Positions 27,651 through 36,721 of a DNA stretch of 60,092 nt are shown here, piece by piece (within the stretch, counting starts at the first letter, position 1; every line of letters starts with the position of its first letter). The DNA lies in contig JAUNMR010000024.1 in NCBI GenBank assembly GCA_030537455.1, positions 1-60,092 on the forward strand, in the 5' to 3' direction. The notes under the pieces were generated by a model. The model was not told the origin of the DNA, made no database searches, and saw only the letters and a list, made by a program, of their open reading frames with translations. Position numbers and translations under genes: made by a program. The DNA comes from Planctomycetia bacterium. GTDB lineage: Bacteria; Planctomycetota; Planctomycetia; Pirellulales; Thermoguttaceae.

Positions 27651-28454
27651 ATGTCAAACGAATCCATTACCAAAACGTTCTCGGTCGCCACGTGCCTGTG
27701 CGTCGTGTGCGCGATCATCGTCTCCCTCTCGGACGTCTCCCTGAAGGGTATGCAACAACAGAATAAAGCGCTCGACAAGCAGATCAATATTCTCCGCGCC
27801 GCCGGTCTGGTCGACCCTGGCGCAAAGGTCAGCGCGCAAGAGGCTGAAAAGCTCTTCGCAAACGCGCAAATCGCCGTCGTTGACCTGCAATCGGGCACGA
27901 TTGTCGACGACGTCGATCCTGCTGACGTCGAAAAAGATAAGGACAATTTCGTCACTCTCAGTAAAGAGGACGACGTCGCGCAGATTAAAACCGCGCCCAA
28001 ACGCGTGGTCGCCTATCTCTTTAAGGACCAGACCGGCGCGCTACAGACCGCGGTACTGCCGATTGTCGGAACTGGTCTGTGGTCCACGCTGCACGGCTTC
28101 CTAGCGCTCAACGGCGACCTCACGACCGTTGCACACATCGTCTTCTACGACCACGGCGAAACGCCCGGTCTGGGCGGGGAAATCTCCAACCCCGTGTGGA
28201 CCGCTAAATGGGAAGGAAAAACCGCTGTCAACGAACAGGGGGAACCGGTCATTCGCGTCGTTAAAGGAGCCGCCACAAGCGACAGTGAAATCGACGGTAT
28301 CTCCGGCGCTACTCTCACCGGCGCCGGCGTCACCAGAACCGTGACCTTCTGGCTGGGAGACAACGGGTTCGGTCCGTTCCTTAATAACCAGCGTGGCGAC
28401 AGCGTTCCGTCCAAAGGCGACGCTACGCCGGATTCTAACGACGTCGAAAACTGA
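27651..28454 (+). CDS. nqrC: Na+-NQR subunit C
   Basis: 267 aa. One N-terminal membrane segment (~residues 8-28) anchors a periplasmic FMN domain. DGISGAT with Thr221 is the ApbE-type flavinylation motif, so FMN is attached there after export. [15 protein letters not shown] is conserved in the family. It follows nqrB by 20 bp with an AGGGAGAG ribosome site. No apbE gene is in the window, so the flavin transferase must lie elsewhere. Confidence 0.96.
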   Translation: MSNESITKTFSVATCLCVVCAIIVSLSDVSLKGMQQQNKALDKQINILRAAGLVDPGAKVSAQEAEKLFANAQIAVVDLQSGTIVDDVDPADVEKDKDNFVTLSKEDDVAQIKTAPKRVVAYLFKDQTGALQTAVLPIVGTGLWSTLHGFLALNGDLTTVAHIVFYDHGETPGLGGEISNPVWTAKWEGKTAVNEQGEPVIRVVKGAATSDSEIDGISGATLTGAGVTRTVTFWLGDNGFGPFLNNQRGDSVPSKGDATPDSNDVEN

Positions 28455-28471
28455 AAGGAAGGGATACCATT

Positions 28472-29101
28472 ATGGCGCTTTCCGAACAAGGGAAAAAGAA
28501 TTTTCTCGAACCGCTCTTTAAAAACAATCCGGTTTTCGTCCAGATCTTAGGAGTCTGTTCCGCGCTGGCCGTTACCACGAGTATGAAAACCGCGCTCACG
28601 ATGGCGCTGGCCGTCACCTTTGTGACCGCCTTCTCCAACATAGGCGTTTCCGTCATTCGTAAGATCATTCCCGGTTCCATCCGCATGATCGTCGAAATGA
28701 CTATTATTGCGACGCTGGTTATCCTTGTCGACCAACTGATTAAAGCATTCTCGTACGACCTGAGCAAACAGCTCTCCGTCTACGTCGGTCTGATTATCAC
28801 CAACTGTATCGTTATGGGTCGCGCGGAAGCTTTCGCGCTGAAAAACGGTCCCACCGACAGCTTGCTTGACGGTATCGGAAACGGCCTGGGTTACGGCGCC
28901 GTGCTCTTGACCGTCGCGTTCTTCCGTGAACTCTTCGGGTTCGGCAAGATCTTCGGATTTGTCGTACTGCCCACGGTTCAAAACGGCGGCTGGTACGTGC
29001 CCAACGGTCTCATGGTCACCGCGCCCGCGGCCTTCTTCCTCATCGGCACGATCATTTGGATCATCAAAACCTACAATAAGCAAATGCAAGACGCCGAATA
29101 A
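28472..29101 (+). CDS. nqrD: Na+-NQR subunit D
   Basis: 209 aa, six predicted membrane helices, homologous to NqrE and RnfA/E proteins. [15 protein letters not shown] and [12 protein letters not shown] are typical; the paired Cys of NqrD/E that bind an iron centre are represented by NCIVMGR here. AAGGAAGGGA precedes the start by about 10 nt. Confidence 0.96.
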   Translation: MALSEQGKKNFLEPLFKNNPVFVQILGVCSALAVTTSMKTALTMALAVTFVTAFSNIGVSVIRKIIPGSIRMIVEMTIIATLVILVDQLIKAFSYDLSKQLSVYVGLIITNCIVMGRAEAFALKNGPTDSLLDGIGNGLGYGAVLLTVAFFRELFGFGKIFGFVVLPTVQNGGWYVPNGLMVTAPAAFFLIGTIIWIIKTYNKQMQDAE

Positions 29102-29143
29102 GACGAGAATTTGTCTTAATTCGTGCCATAAGGAATATTCGAT

Positions 29144-29755
29144 ATGGAACATGTCCTGTCTATGTTCATCCAAGGAGTCTTCACGCAAAACCTTGCGCTG
29201 TCGCTCTTCTTGGGTATGTGCACCTTCCTGGCGGTGTCGAAAAAAGTTAGCGCCGCCTTTGGGTTAGGTATCGCCGTGATCGTCGTACAAACGATCACGA
29301 TTCCGGTCAATAACCTCCTGTACAACTACGTCTTGCGTGAAGGCGCGCTCGCCTGGACCGGCGTGGACGCGCTCGCTAGTCTCGACCTGAACTTCCTGTC
29401 CTTCATAACCTTCATCGGAGTCATCGCCGCGATCGTGCAAATTCTTGAAATGACGCTCGACCGCTTCTTCCCGCCGCTTTACAACGCGCTTGGCGTTTTC
29501 CTACCGCTAATCACGGTGAACTGCGCCATTATGGGCGGCTCGCTGTTCATGCAGCAACGCGATTACAACTTCGGCGACAGCGTCCTTTACGGGCTATTCT
29601 CCGGTATCGGCTGGGCCTTCGCGATTGTAGTGCTGGCCGGTATTCGCGAAAAGCTCGAATACAGCCATGTGCCGAAGGGTCTGCGCGGTCTGGGCGTCGC
29701 CTTTATGACGGCCGGACTGCTCGCGATGGCGTTCATGACCTTCTCGGGTATGTAA
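29144..29755 (+). CDS. nqrE: Na+-NQR subunit E
   Basis: 203 aa, six predicted membrane helices. [20 protein letters not shown] near the start and [11 protein letters not shown] later are family signatures, each with the Cys proposed to hold the membrane iron site with NqrD. It is the fifth gene in canonical order, 42 bp after nqrD. Confidence 0.96.
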   Translation: MEHVLSMFIQGVFTQNLALSLFLGMCTFLAVSKKVSAAFGLGIAVIVVQTITIPVNNLLYNYVLREGALAWTGVDALASLDLNFLSFITFIGVIAAIVQILEMTLDRFFPPLYNALGVFLPLITVNCAIMGGSLFMQQRDYNFGDSVLYGLFSGIGWAFAIVVLAGIREKLEYSHVPKGLRGLGVAFMTAGLLAMAFMTFSGM

Positions 29756-29772
29756 GATAAGGAGGCAATAGA

Positions 29773-31005
29773 ATGAGTGGATTAGGCGTTATTATCGCCG
29801 GCGTAGTAGCCTTTACCTTGATTGTTCTCGCGCTGGTCGCGATTATTCTCGCGGCCAAGGCGACGCTGATTCCCAGCGGCAACGTTACCATTGAAATCAA
29901 TGGCGATAAAAAACTCAGCGTTCCGACCGGTGGAAAATTGCTCGGAACTCTCGCTGATCAAAAGATTTTCGTTCCTTCCGCGTGTGGCGGCGGCGGCACC
30001 TGCGGTCAATGTAAAGTGCGCGTGTTCTCCGGCGGTGGGGAAATTCTACCCACCGAACTGGGACACATGTCGCGTAAAGAACTTAAAACGCACGTGCGTC
30101 TGGCATGTCAAACCCCTGTCAAGCAGGACATGCAGATCGAAATCCCGCCCGAGGTCTTCTCGGTCAAAAAGTGGGAATGCACCGTACGCTCTAATAACAA
30201 CGTCGCGACCTTTATTAAAGAACTGGTTCTGGAACTGCCCGAAGGGGAAAGCGTCGACTTCAAAGCCGGCGGGTACATCCAAATCGAACGTCCCGGCGGT
30301 CTGAGAATCGACTACAAAGATTTCGATATCCCCGAAGAATATCGTCCCGACTGGGATAAGTTCAACGTCTGGCGTTACGTCAGCGACGTGCCGCAACCTG
30401 TTATGCGCGCGTACTCCATGGCGAACTACCCCCAAGAGAAGGGTATCGTCAAATTGAACGTGCGTATCGCCTCGCCTCCCCCGCGAACCCCAAATGTTCC
30501 GCCGGGGTTGATGTCCTCCTTTATCTTCAGTCTCAAACCGGGCGATAAAGTCACCGTCAGCGGTCCGTACGGCGAATTCTTCATTCGCGATACTGACTGC
30601 GAAAAGATCTACATCGGCGGCGGCGCCGGTATGGCTCCGTTGCGCTCGCACATCTTTGAGATGCTCAAACACCTCAATCGTGGCGAAAAGATCTCGTTCT
30701 GGTACGGCGCGCGATCTCTGCGCGAAGCCTTCTATATCGACGAATTCGAGGAACTCGAGAGAATCCATCCGAATTTCTCCTTCCACCTCGCGCTCGACAA
30801 CCCGTTGCCGGAAGACAACTGGACCGGTCTGAAAGGCTTTATCCACCAGGCGTTGTTCGACAATTACCTTAAAGACCACAAAGCCCCGGAAGATTGCGAA
30901 TACTTCATGTGCGGTCCGCCTATGATGACGCAATCGGTTCTCAAGATGCTCGACAACCTCGGCGTGGAACGCGAAAGCATCTTCTTCGATAACTTCGGAG
31001 GCTGA
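29773..31005 (+). CDS. nqrF: Na+-NQR subunit F (NADH dehydrogenase)
   Basis: 410 aa NADH-oxidising entry subunit. One N-terminal membrane helix (~3-28) is followed by a plant-type [2Fe-2S] domain with Cys71, Cys77, Cys80 and Cys112, the expected spacing. Then comes an FAD domain with RAYSMANYP and an NADH domain with [12 protein letters not shown] and the C-terminal [15 protein letters not shown] lies 7 nt before the start. It ends the nqr operon. Confidence 0.97.
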   Translation: MSGLGVIIAGVVAFTLIVLALVAIILAAKATLIPSGNVTIEINGDKKLSVPTGGKLLGTLADQKIFVPSACGGGGTCGQCKVRVFSGGGEILPTELGHMSRKELKTHVRLACQTPVKQDMQIEIPPEVFSVKKWECTVRSNNNVATFIKELVLELPEGESVDFKAGGYIQIERPGGLRIDYKDFDIPEEYRPDWDKFNVWRYVSDVPQPVMRAYSMANYPQEKGIVKLNVRIASPPPRTPNVPPGLMSSFIFSLKPGDKVTVSGPYGEFFIRDTDCEKIYIGGGAGMAPLRSHIFEMLKHLNRGEKISFWYGARSLREAFYIDEFEELERIHPNFSFHLALDNPLPEDNWTGLKGFIHQALFDNYLKDHKAPEDCEYFMCGPPMMTQSVLKMLDNLGVERESIFFDNFGG

Positions 31006-31120
31006 TCGCCACGCTAAACCTCGGCGCTTACACGTGTTGCTCTGCGCTATTCCTGGCGTTATATCACGACCGTTACACGCGCCGCAACACGGATAAGACC
31101 GTGCTGTGTTTGCTTTACAC

Positions 31121-31165
31121 GCCAATCGAACGTCGACTCGCTCGCGCGTTCGGTTGGCGTCTGTT
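31121..31165 (+). terminator. Probable terminator after the nqr operon
   Basis: 12-bp stem GCCAATCGAACG / CGTTCGGTTGGC with one G-U pair, then GTCTGTTTA; 115 bp after nqrF. The weak T-tract lowers confidence. Confidence 0.5.
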
Positions 31166-31235
31166 TATACGTATCAAACGTAATTCTTATTATCGCGCGA
31201 TTTACCTCTCATAACGTCTTCACGTCGGCACGACT

Positions 31236-32162
31236 ATGAAAAAGTATCCGCTGCTACGCTTCCAGAAGAAAATCACCTCGTTGCCCGGTCTGCGCGCGCT
31301 CCTGCCCGACGCATGGTACCTACGCGCGCTCTATCACATACGCCTGAACCGACCGCTGAACCTGCGCAATCCCCAAGCGTTTAACGAAAAGCTCCAGTGG
31401 CTCAAACTTTACGATCGCAATCCCCTGTACACACAACTAGTCGATAAATACGCAGTACGCCAGTACGTCGCGGATAAAATCGGCGCGCAATACCTCGTGC
31501 CGCTACTAGCGCCCCCCTGCGACGCCTATGACCAAATCGACTTCAGCGCACTACCGGAACGATTTGTGCTCAAATGCAATCATGACAGTGGAAGCGTGGT
31601 GATCTGTCACGATAAATCAACCTTCGATCACGCCGCGGCGCGCGCAAAATTAACAAAAGCGCTCAAGCGGAACTGCTATTGGCTGTCTCGAGAATACCCA
31701 TATCGGGACGTGCCGCCGAAGATTATCGTGGAGCAATACCTCGAAAATACCACGCATGAACTTACAGACTACAAATTCCTATGCTTCCACGGCAAAGCGC
31801 TCTACTCCTTTGTGGTAACCGAACGCTTCGCTGCGACCGGTCTGAAATTAACCTTCTTCGATCGAGAATGGAACCGTCTGCCATTTGAGCGTCACTATCG
31901 CGCGTCAGAACATGAGATACCTAAGCCGCGACACTATGAGCAAATGCTACGACTCGCGGAAACTCTCGCCCAAGACTTCATCTTTGTGCGCGTCGATTTC
32001 TATGACCTCAACGATCAGATTTACTTCGGTGAATTGACCTTCTACCCCGGCGGAGGATTAGAAGAGTTTTCACCAGAGGAATGGGACTTCCGAATCGGAG
32101 ACGCGCTCAAATTGCCCGATAAAAAGACGTTGCGCATCAAGAACCGAAGCCATGCGCGTTAG
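31236..32162 (+). CDS. TupA-like ATP-grasp protein
   Basis: 308 aa. NPQAFNEKLQWLKLYDRNPLY and VDKYAVRQYV near the N terminus, FVLKCNHDSGS in the middle and KIIVEQYLEN later are the signature of the TupA-like ATP-grasp family. FVRVDFYDLNDQIYFGELTFYPGGG supplies the metal-binding end of the ATP-grasp fold. Family members join amino acids or similar acids to cell-surface polysaccharides. It has no signal peptide and no clear surface-polysaccharide cluster around it, so the substrate is unknown. Confidence 0.85.
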   Translation: MKKYPLLRFQKKITSLPGLRALLPDAWYLRALYHIRLNRPLNLRNPQAFNEKLQWLKLYDRNPLYTQLVDKYAVRQYVADKIGAQYLVPLLAPPCDAYDQIDFSALPERFVLKCNHDSGSVVICHDKSTFDHAAARAKLTKALKRNCYWLSREYPYRDVPPKIIVEQYLENTTHELTDYKFLCFHGKALYSFVVTERFAATGLKLTFFDREWNRLPFERHYRASEHEIPKPRHYEQMLRLAETLAQDFIFVRVDFYDLNDQIYFGELTFYPGGGLEEFSPEEWDFRIGDALKLPDKKTLRIKNRSHAR

Positions 32163-32241
32163 GCGTGCCGTACTACGCCCAATCACAGCGTTTTGAAATA
32201 CAAAGATAATTGGCGTAATTTAACGCTTTAGGAATGATAAA

Positions 32242-33273
32242 ATGAAAATTCTCACGATCGAATCGAGTTGTGACGAAACCGCCGCGGCCGTGGTCGACGA
32301 CGCGCGCAACGTCCTAGGACAAGCGCTCGCCTCGCAGATCGACACGCACCGTCTCTACGGCGGCGTCGTGCCGGAAATCGCCTCGCGCGCGCATATTCAA
32401 GCGATTCTACCGGTCGTGCAACAAGCGCTTAGCGAGGCGCAACTTACGCTCGAGGAGCTCGACGCGATCGCCGTGGTTAATGAGCCGGGCCTGGCCGGGT
32501 CGCTACTGGTCGGTTTGGCCGCCGCCAAAGCGCTATGCGTCGCCGCCAATAAGCCGCTTATTGCGATTAACCATTTACAGGCGCACATTTACGCATGTCG
32601 CGTCGCGTTCAATGACAATCCCTTCCCCTGTATTGGGCTGATCGTAAGCGGCGGTCATTCCAGTCTTTATCGTTGTAACGGATCGATCGACTTCCAGCCG
32701 CTCGGCACAACGATCGACGACGCCGCGGGCGAGGCCTTCGATAAAGTCGCCGCAATGCTGGGTTTACCCTACCCTGGAGGTCCAAGTATTCAAAAAGCGG
32801 CGGAAAACGGCAATCCGCAAGCCTATGACTTTCCACGACCAATGCTGGACGACCACGATCGTATGCAGTTCAGCTTCAGCGGGCTGAAAACCGCCGTGCG
32901 ATATAAACTTGCAGGCGTCGGTAAGGTCGACTTCAAAGCGATGGAAATCTCTGAACAACTGCGCGCTGATATCGCCGCGTCGTTCCAAGAGGCCGTCGTC
33001 GACTGCCTCGTCGGTAAGGCGGTGCAAGCGCTGAAGAAATATCATATGAACACGCTGTGCGTCGGAGGGGGCGTTGCCGCAAACGCGCGTTTTCGGGAAA
33101 AAGTAATGCAAGCGTCTGATAAATATCGGTTTAAACTCTTTATCGCGCCGCCGAAACTATGTACCGACAACGCCGTTATGGGCGCCATCGCTATTGAACG
33201 CTATAAAGCGGGTCTGTTCGCCGACCTCGACCTCGACGTCTCCCCGGGACTGGTGCGCGATGCAAAACGATAA
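32242..33273 (+). CDS. tsaD: tRNA N6-adenosine threonylcarbamoyltransferase
   Basis: 343 aa, standard length. It transfers threonylcarbamoyl to A37 of tRNAs reading ANN codons, together with TsaB/TsaE. IESSCDETAAAVV at the N terminus, the metal ligands His111 and His115 (HLQAH), IVSGGHSSLY, and CVGGGVAANARFRE are all present. AGGA precedes the ATG. It ends at a hairpin terminator facing the convergent NAGPA-domain gene. Confidence 0.97.
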   Translation: MKILTIESSCDETAAAVVDDARNVLGQALASQIDTHRLYGGVVPEIASRAHIQAILPVVQQALSEAQLTLEELDAIAVVNEPGLAGSLLVGLAAAKALCVAANKPLIAINHLQAHIYACRVAFNDNPFPCIGLIVSGGHSSLYRCNGSIDFQPLGTTIDDAAGEAFDKVAAMLGLPYPGGPSIQKAAENGNPQAYDFPRPMLDDHDRMQFSFSGLKTAVRYKLAGVGKVDFKAMEISEQLRADIAASFQEAVVDCLVGKAVQALKKYHMNTLCVGGGVAANARFREKVMQASDKYRFKLFIAPPKLCTDNAVMGAIAIERYKAGLFADLDLDVSPGLVRDAKR

Positions 33274-33318
33274 ATCTATCACGCGTCAAGACAAATCGGC
33301 TCGTTAGTTCATTAAAAG

Positions 33319-33357
33319 GAGCGTCGCCCCCTGCGCGAGGACGACGCTCTTGATTTT
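33319..33357. terminator. Terminator between convergent genes
   Basis: 8-bp stem GAGCGTCG / CGACGCTC with a 15-nt loop, followed by TTGATTTT and preceded by AAAA; it can serve both strands. Confidence 0.65.
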
Positions 33358-33449
33358 CTGACACAAGTCTTTTCAAAACCTGGCTTATAGCCTCTGGCAG
33401 GTCGCAACTTCACGCTAATACGCAAAAGGTTGCAACTGACTATTTTGTA

Positions 33450-34328
33450 CTATTTACGACCGTCTTTGAGTTCAGTCTTCAGTTCACCGTTGAAATTCAC
33501 GCCAAAGGAATTGCCATTGAAGCGGAGTTTATCGACCGTGCCGTTGCAAGGACGATTCACGACGATCGGTTCGCCGTCGGAGCCTTTAAAGACCAAGGTG
33601 GTCGAGCCGCCGCCGTCAAGGTTCAGACCTTCGCTGGCGCCCACGCGCAGTAGCGCTTTGCCGACGTCTTCGAGCTTAGCGCCGACGCTATAGCCCTCTT
33701 GACGACCGTCGATCGCCACAAGGTAGAGATAGCGTTGATCCGCGGAATACCCGATCGCCGAGCGCGGGTGAATCGAATCGTCGTCAATCTCCGGAACCTT
33801 GCCGTCTTTAAGAACGATTTTGCTACCGGCGACCGCTTGTTCAATATCGTCTAGATTCTCGTCTTCCTCGTAGGCGCGAATTTCAAACTTGCCGTCCTTG
33901 TGAATGGCAAAGGTCGGAAAATCCGGAGTAGGCGTTGAGACGACCACGCCGTCGCTCACAGCCGTGCTAATCAGGAACGAATTACCCGGCTCGCGAATCG
34001 TCTGGGCGGTAAAGGGCGAGTAGAAGTTCGCGTTAATTGCGACTTCAAGGTCGTTCTTCTTGAGAAAACCCGCGGTCGTTTCGCGCCAGGTCTCGCGTTC
34101 GTCCGGCGCATAGTCCGTATTGCGTTCGGTCACAAAGTAACTGACCGCTTTGCTCGTGTCGATACGCGCGACAAAGATCTTCTGCAGAGGCTCCGAAGCC
34201 TCAAGCGCCGTATAGGACAAACCGTCATAAACCGGCGTCCACTTAATCGTGGCGTCCTGACCGAACGCGCTAATACCTGTCAAACTCAGGGTCACGAGAA
34301 CCAAGAGCGTCGTTAGCTTCTTTTTCAT
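33450..34328 (-). CDS. Secreted NAGPA-domain (phosphodiester glycosidase family) protein
   Basis: 292 aa from ATG 34328, which has AAGGAG seven bases upstream; an in-frame ATG lies 18 bp further up. The signal peptide KKLTTLLVLVTLSLTGISAFGQ is clear. NANFYSPF, IHPRSAIGY and NLDGGGSTTLV are the core motifs of the NAGPA/phosphodiester glycosidase family, whose bacterial members are linked to surface polysaccharide. Likely periplasmic. The true substrate is unknown. Confidence 0.85.
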   Translation of the reverse strand: MKKKLTTLLVLVTLSLTGISAFGQDATIKWTPVYDGLSYTALEASEPLQKIFVARIDTSKAVSYFVTERNTDYAPDERETWRETTAGFLKKNDLEVAINANFYSPFTAQTIREPGNSFLISTAVSDGVVVSTPTPDFPTFAIHKDGKFEIRAYEEDENLDDIEQAVAGSKIVLKDGKVPEIDDDSIHPRSAIGYSADQRYLYLVAIDGRQEGYSVGAKLEDVGKALLRVGASEGLNLDGGGSTTLVFKGSDGEPIVVNRPCNGTVDKLRFNGNSFGVNFNGELKTELKDGRK

Positions 34329-34460
34329 ATGACTACTCCTTATCAAGAAGACTGTATTTATGTATTTACCTTAGTATAGTTGATTGTCGCGCGAATTAAA
34401 AGCGCTCCTATGTGAGAAACGAGTCATTCAAATACAAACGCCTTAGTCGCGACGGTTGCG

Positions 34461-36527
34461 TCAAACGTTCATAGAGTTCTCTTCTTTCGAGGCGCCCTGT
34501 TTGCGCGTCGCCTTCTGCGCGCGTTTCTCACGACGGCGACGTGCGCTGTGAACCAGAACCGTCGCGCACCAGGGCAAAGTCCCTATCATCGCGCAAAGCG
34601 CGGCGCTTACCTCCGCCAAGTCAAAATTTAGCGCATGACCCGCTACCTGAGTAGAAACGTACGCTTGTGGACGCGTCTTAACGCAGAAAATCTCCGCGGA
34701 AACCACCTCGGTCTGACCGCGACCGCCACAACTGCGAATACGACCAGCCGCGTCAATCCAAGCGGAAAAACCGCCGTGAGTCGCCGTCACTAAAGAACGA
34801 CGATTCTCAATCGCGCGGTAAGTCATTGTCGCTAAATGCAAATCGGTCTGCATACCGTTGCGAAACCAGCCGTCGTTGGATATATTCAGTAGCACGTCGG
34901 GATCTTCGCCGCGAGACTTTATCTCCTTGACCTGCCTCTTAATAAAGTGTGGGATCGAACTTTCGAAGCAGATGTGAGGCGCTATAATAAACCGCGCGCG
35001 CTCGTCACTTGTGCGTAGTTCAAAGGTCGTCGAATTGCGACCGCGTCCCAGCGGCATAACGGCGCAAACCGCCTGGATATTCCACGACTTAGGAAGATAC
35101 TTCACAAAGGGAATATATTCCCCGAACATGACAAGCTGGGTCTTGTCGTAGCGTTTAAGTTCCAGATCCTGGGAATGTTCCACCGTATCGATAGGGTTGG
35201 ACGTCCAGGTTTGAGGTCCAAGCTGATCGACCTGTTCGCGATCGCCCCAGTACGGAACAAACACGGCGGAGTTAAAACATGTAAATTCACGAGTTTCGTC
35301 GAACTCGACCGTCTCGCATCCCAAAATGGCAGGTCGTCCCAAACGTGCGGTGAGACGCGCTAAATTACGACGTTGCACAAGCATGTCGATATAATCGAGA
35401 GCCAGATCCTCGCCGACCTCTTGACGCTTCTGCTGAGGTAGGTTTGCAAAGGATGGAAAAGCGTCCTTTAGTTCCGGCGAGAGCGTCTCAAAGGGGCGTT
35501 CGCGTACCAGATTGGTGAAATCGGTTGGAAAGTCAATCAGGAAAATAAAATGCGTTCCCTCGGGCCAAATAATCGCGTCAAAGTCCTCCGACTGCTTAGC
35601 CGCCTCAAAGGCCAGCGCCACATAGCGTTCTGAGATCTGTTTATTCTTCTGTTTCGAGAGCGGAAAACGATACGTTTCCCCGTCTTGCAGTAGCGCCAGG
35701 CGTAACGGACGCGCGTTGTGCGACTGAGCTTCGTACTCAAGTTCGTTTATGCGTTCGATTCGCGCAAAGCCATAGATCACTGCACATAGCAGAGCAATAA
35801 ACGCCAAGCTGACATAGCGCGCCGCATGATTTGAACGACGCGTCGGCAACGTCGCTACTTCCGAAGCAATATCATTAGTAACGGTCAGATTTACGGCGTC
35901 GCTCTGAGCCGTGCGTTGACTACGCCAGGACAGATACGCGTTGCCCAAAAGCGCGCCGACCAGAACAATCAACGCGCCGACGCCATACTCGCCAAACGGC
36001 TCCGCTAGTTGAGTTAGATACGGTTGGTCGTAAATCGCGTGAGAAAGACCCGCGAAGGAAAAACCGCCAAGTAGACGATTGCGCCAATATTCCGCGCAGA
36101 CCCAAGAGATCGGCATGGCCAGACAAATCGGTATTTTAAGATAACGTTTGACCGCGCAACTACTTGCTATAAAGAAGGGTAAATAAAACGCCAGGTACCC
36201 GGCGAGCGCCAGCCAACCCAAGATCGTGGCGGGATGAGGATAGCTCACCCAAACCAGCGCGACCGCCCAAAAGACAAAGGACGCCAGCCAGTACTGACGA
36301 TAGACGCCGCCTAAGAGCTTGCGCAGAATAAAGTTCTTAGGCGCGACGTACTCCTGTGAGGCAAACGCGTGACGTCGCGACGCGGTTGTCTCGATCAGCA
36401 CGCGCCAAATCGCTGGAACCACGAAGATCAGATACTTTAGACCCACTGGGGGGAGCGCCAGCCAATAGATTAACGTTGCTATAAGCGCAATGACCAAAGG
36501 CTTTGCTTGTCGTAACTTCCGTTCCAC
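34461..36527 (-). CDS. lnt: Apolipoprotein N-acyltransferase
   Basis: 688 aa, longer than the ~510 aa of E. coli Lnt. It N-acylates the Cys of lipoproteins in the cytoplasmic membrane. Several N-terminal membrane helices are followed by a nitrilase domain with the triad Glu323 (IIWPEG), Lys462 (YDKTQLVMFGEYIPF) and Cys520 (PHICFES). About 70 extra residues lie between Glu and Lys compared with E. coli (from memory of that protein). The start is GTG 36527, with GAGG about 5 nt upstream. The hydrophobic segment near the C terminus matches the family's last helix. The lipoproteins in this window are plausible clients. Confidence 0.92.
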   Translation of the reverse strand: MERKLRQAKPLVIALIATLIYWLALPPVGLKYLIFVVPAIWRVLIETTASRRHAFASQEYVAPKNFILRKLLGGVYRQYWLASFVFWAVALVWVSYPHPATILGWLALAGYLAFYLPFFIASSCAVKRYLKIPICLAMPISWVCAEYWRNRLLGGFSFAGLSHAIYDQPYLTQLAEPFGEYGVGALIVLVGALLGNAYLSWRSQRTAQSDAVNLTVTNDIASEVATLPTRRSNHAARYVSLAFIALLCAVIYGFARIERINELEYEAQSHNARPLRLALLQDGETYRFPLSKQKNKQISERYVALAFEAAKQSEDFDAIIWPEGTHFIFLIDFPTDFTNLVRERPFETLSPELKDAFPSFANLPQQKRQEVGEDLALDYIDMLVQRRNLARLTARLGRPAILGCETVEFDETREFTCFNSAVFVPYWGDREQVDQLGPQTWTSNPIDTVEHSQDLELKRYDKTQLVMFGEYIPFVKYLPKSWNIQAVCAVMPLGRGRNSTTFELRTSDERARFIIAPHICFESSIPHFIKRQVKEIKSRGEDPDVLLNISNDGWFRNGMQTDLHLATMTYRAIENRRSLVTATHGGFSAWIDAAGRIRSCGGRGQTEVVSAEIFCVKTRPQAYVSTQVAGHALNFDLAEVSAALCAMIGTLPWCATVLVHSARRRREKRAQKATRKQGASKEENSMNV

Positions 36528-36662
36528 GACGTCCTCGTTCTATTCTATCGCGATGATAACACGCGACGATTGTGCTACAGGGAAGGATTCATAAAAGAAA
36601 GGCGCTCGATCGGTCGGCGACGCCTTGTGTCATGTGCAAAGACCGCGCGCATAAGGGGATAG

Positions 36663-36692
36663 AAAAATCGCGCGAAGCAATTGTTCGCGCGA
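36663..36692 (-). terminator. Intrinsic terminator after the Hcp-like gene
   Basis: On the minus strand a perfect 9-bp stem TCGCGCGAA / TTCGCGCGA with a 7-nt loop, followed by a TTTTT run; 30 bp after the stop codon. Confidence 0.85.
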
Positions 36693-36721
36693 AGTTTATT
36701 CATGACCAGCAGTTGCGTTCC

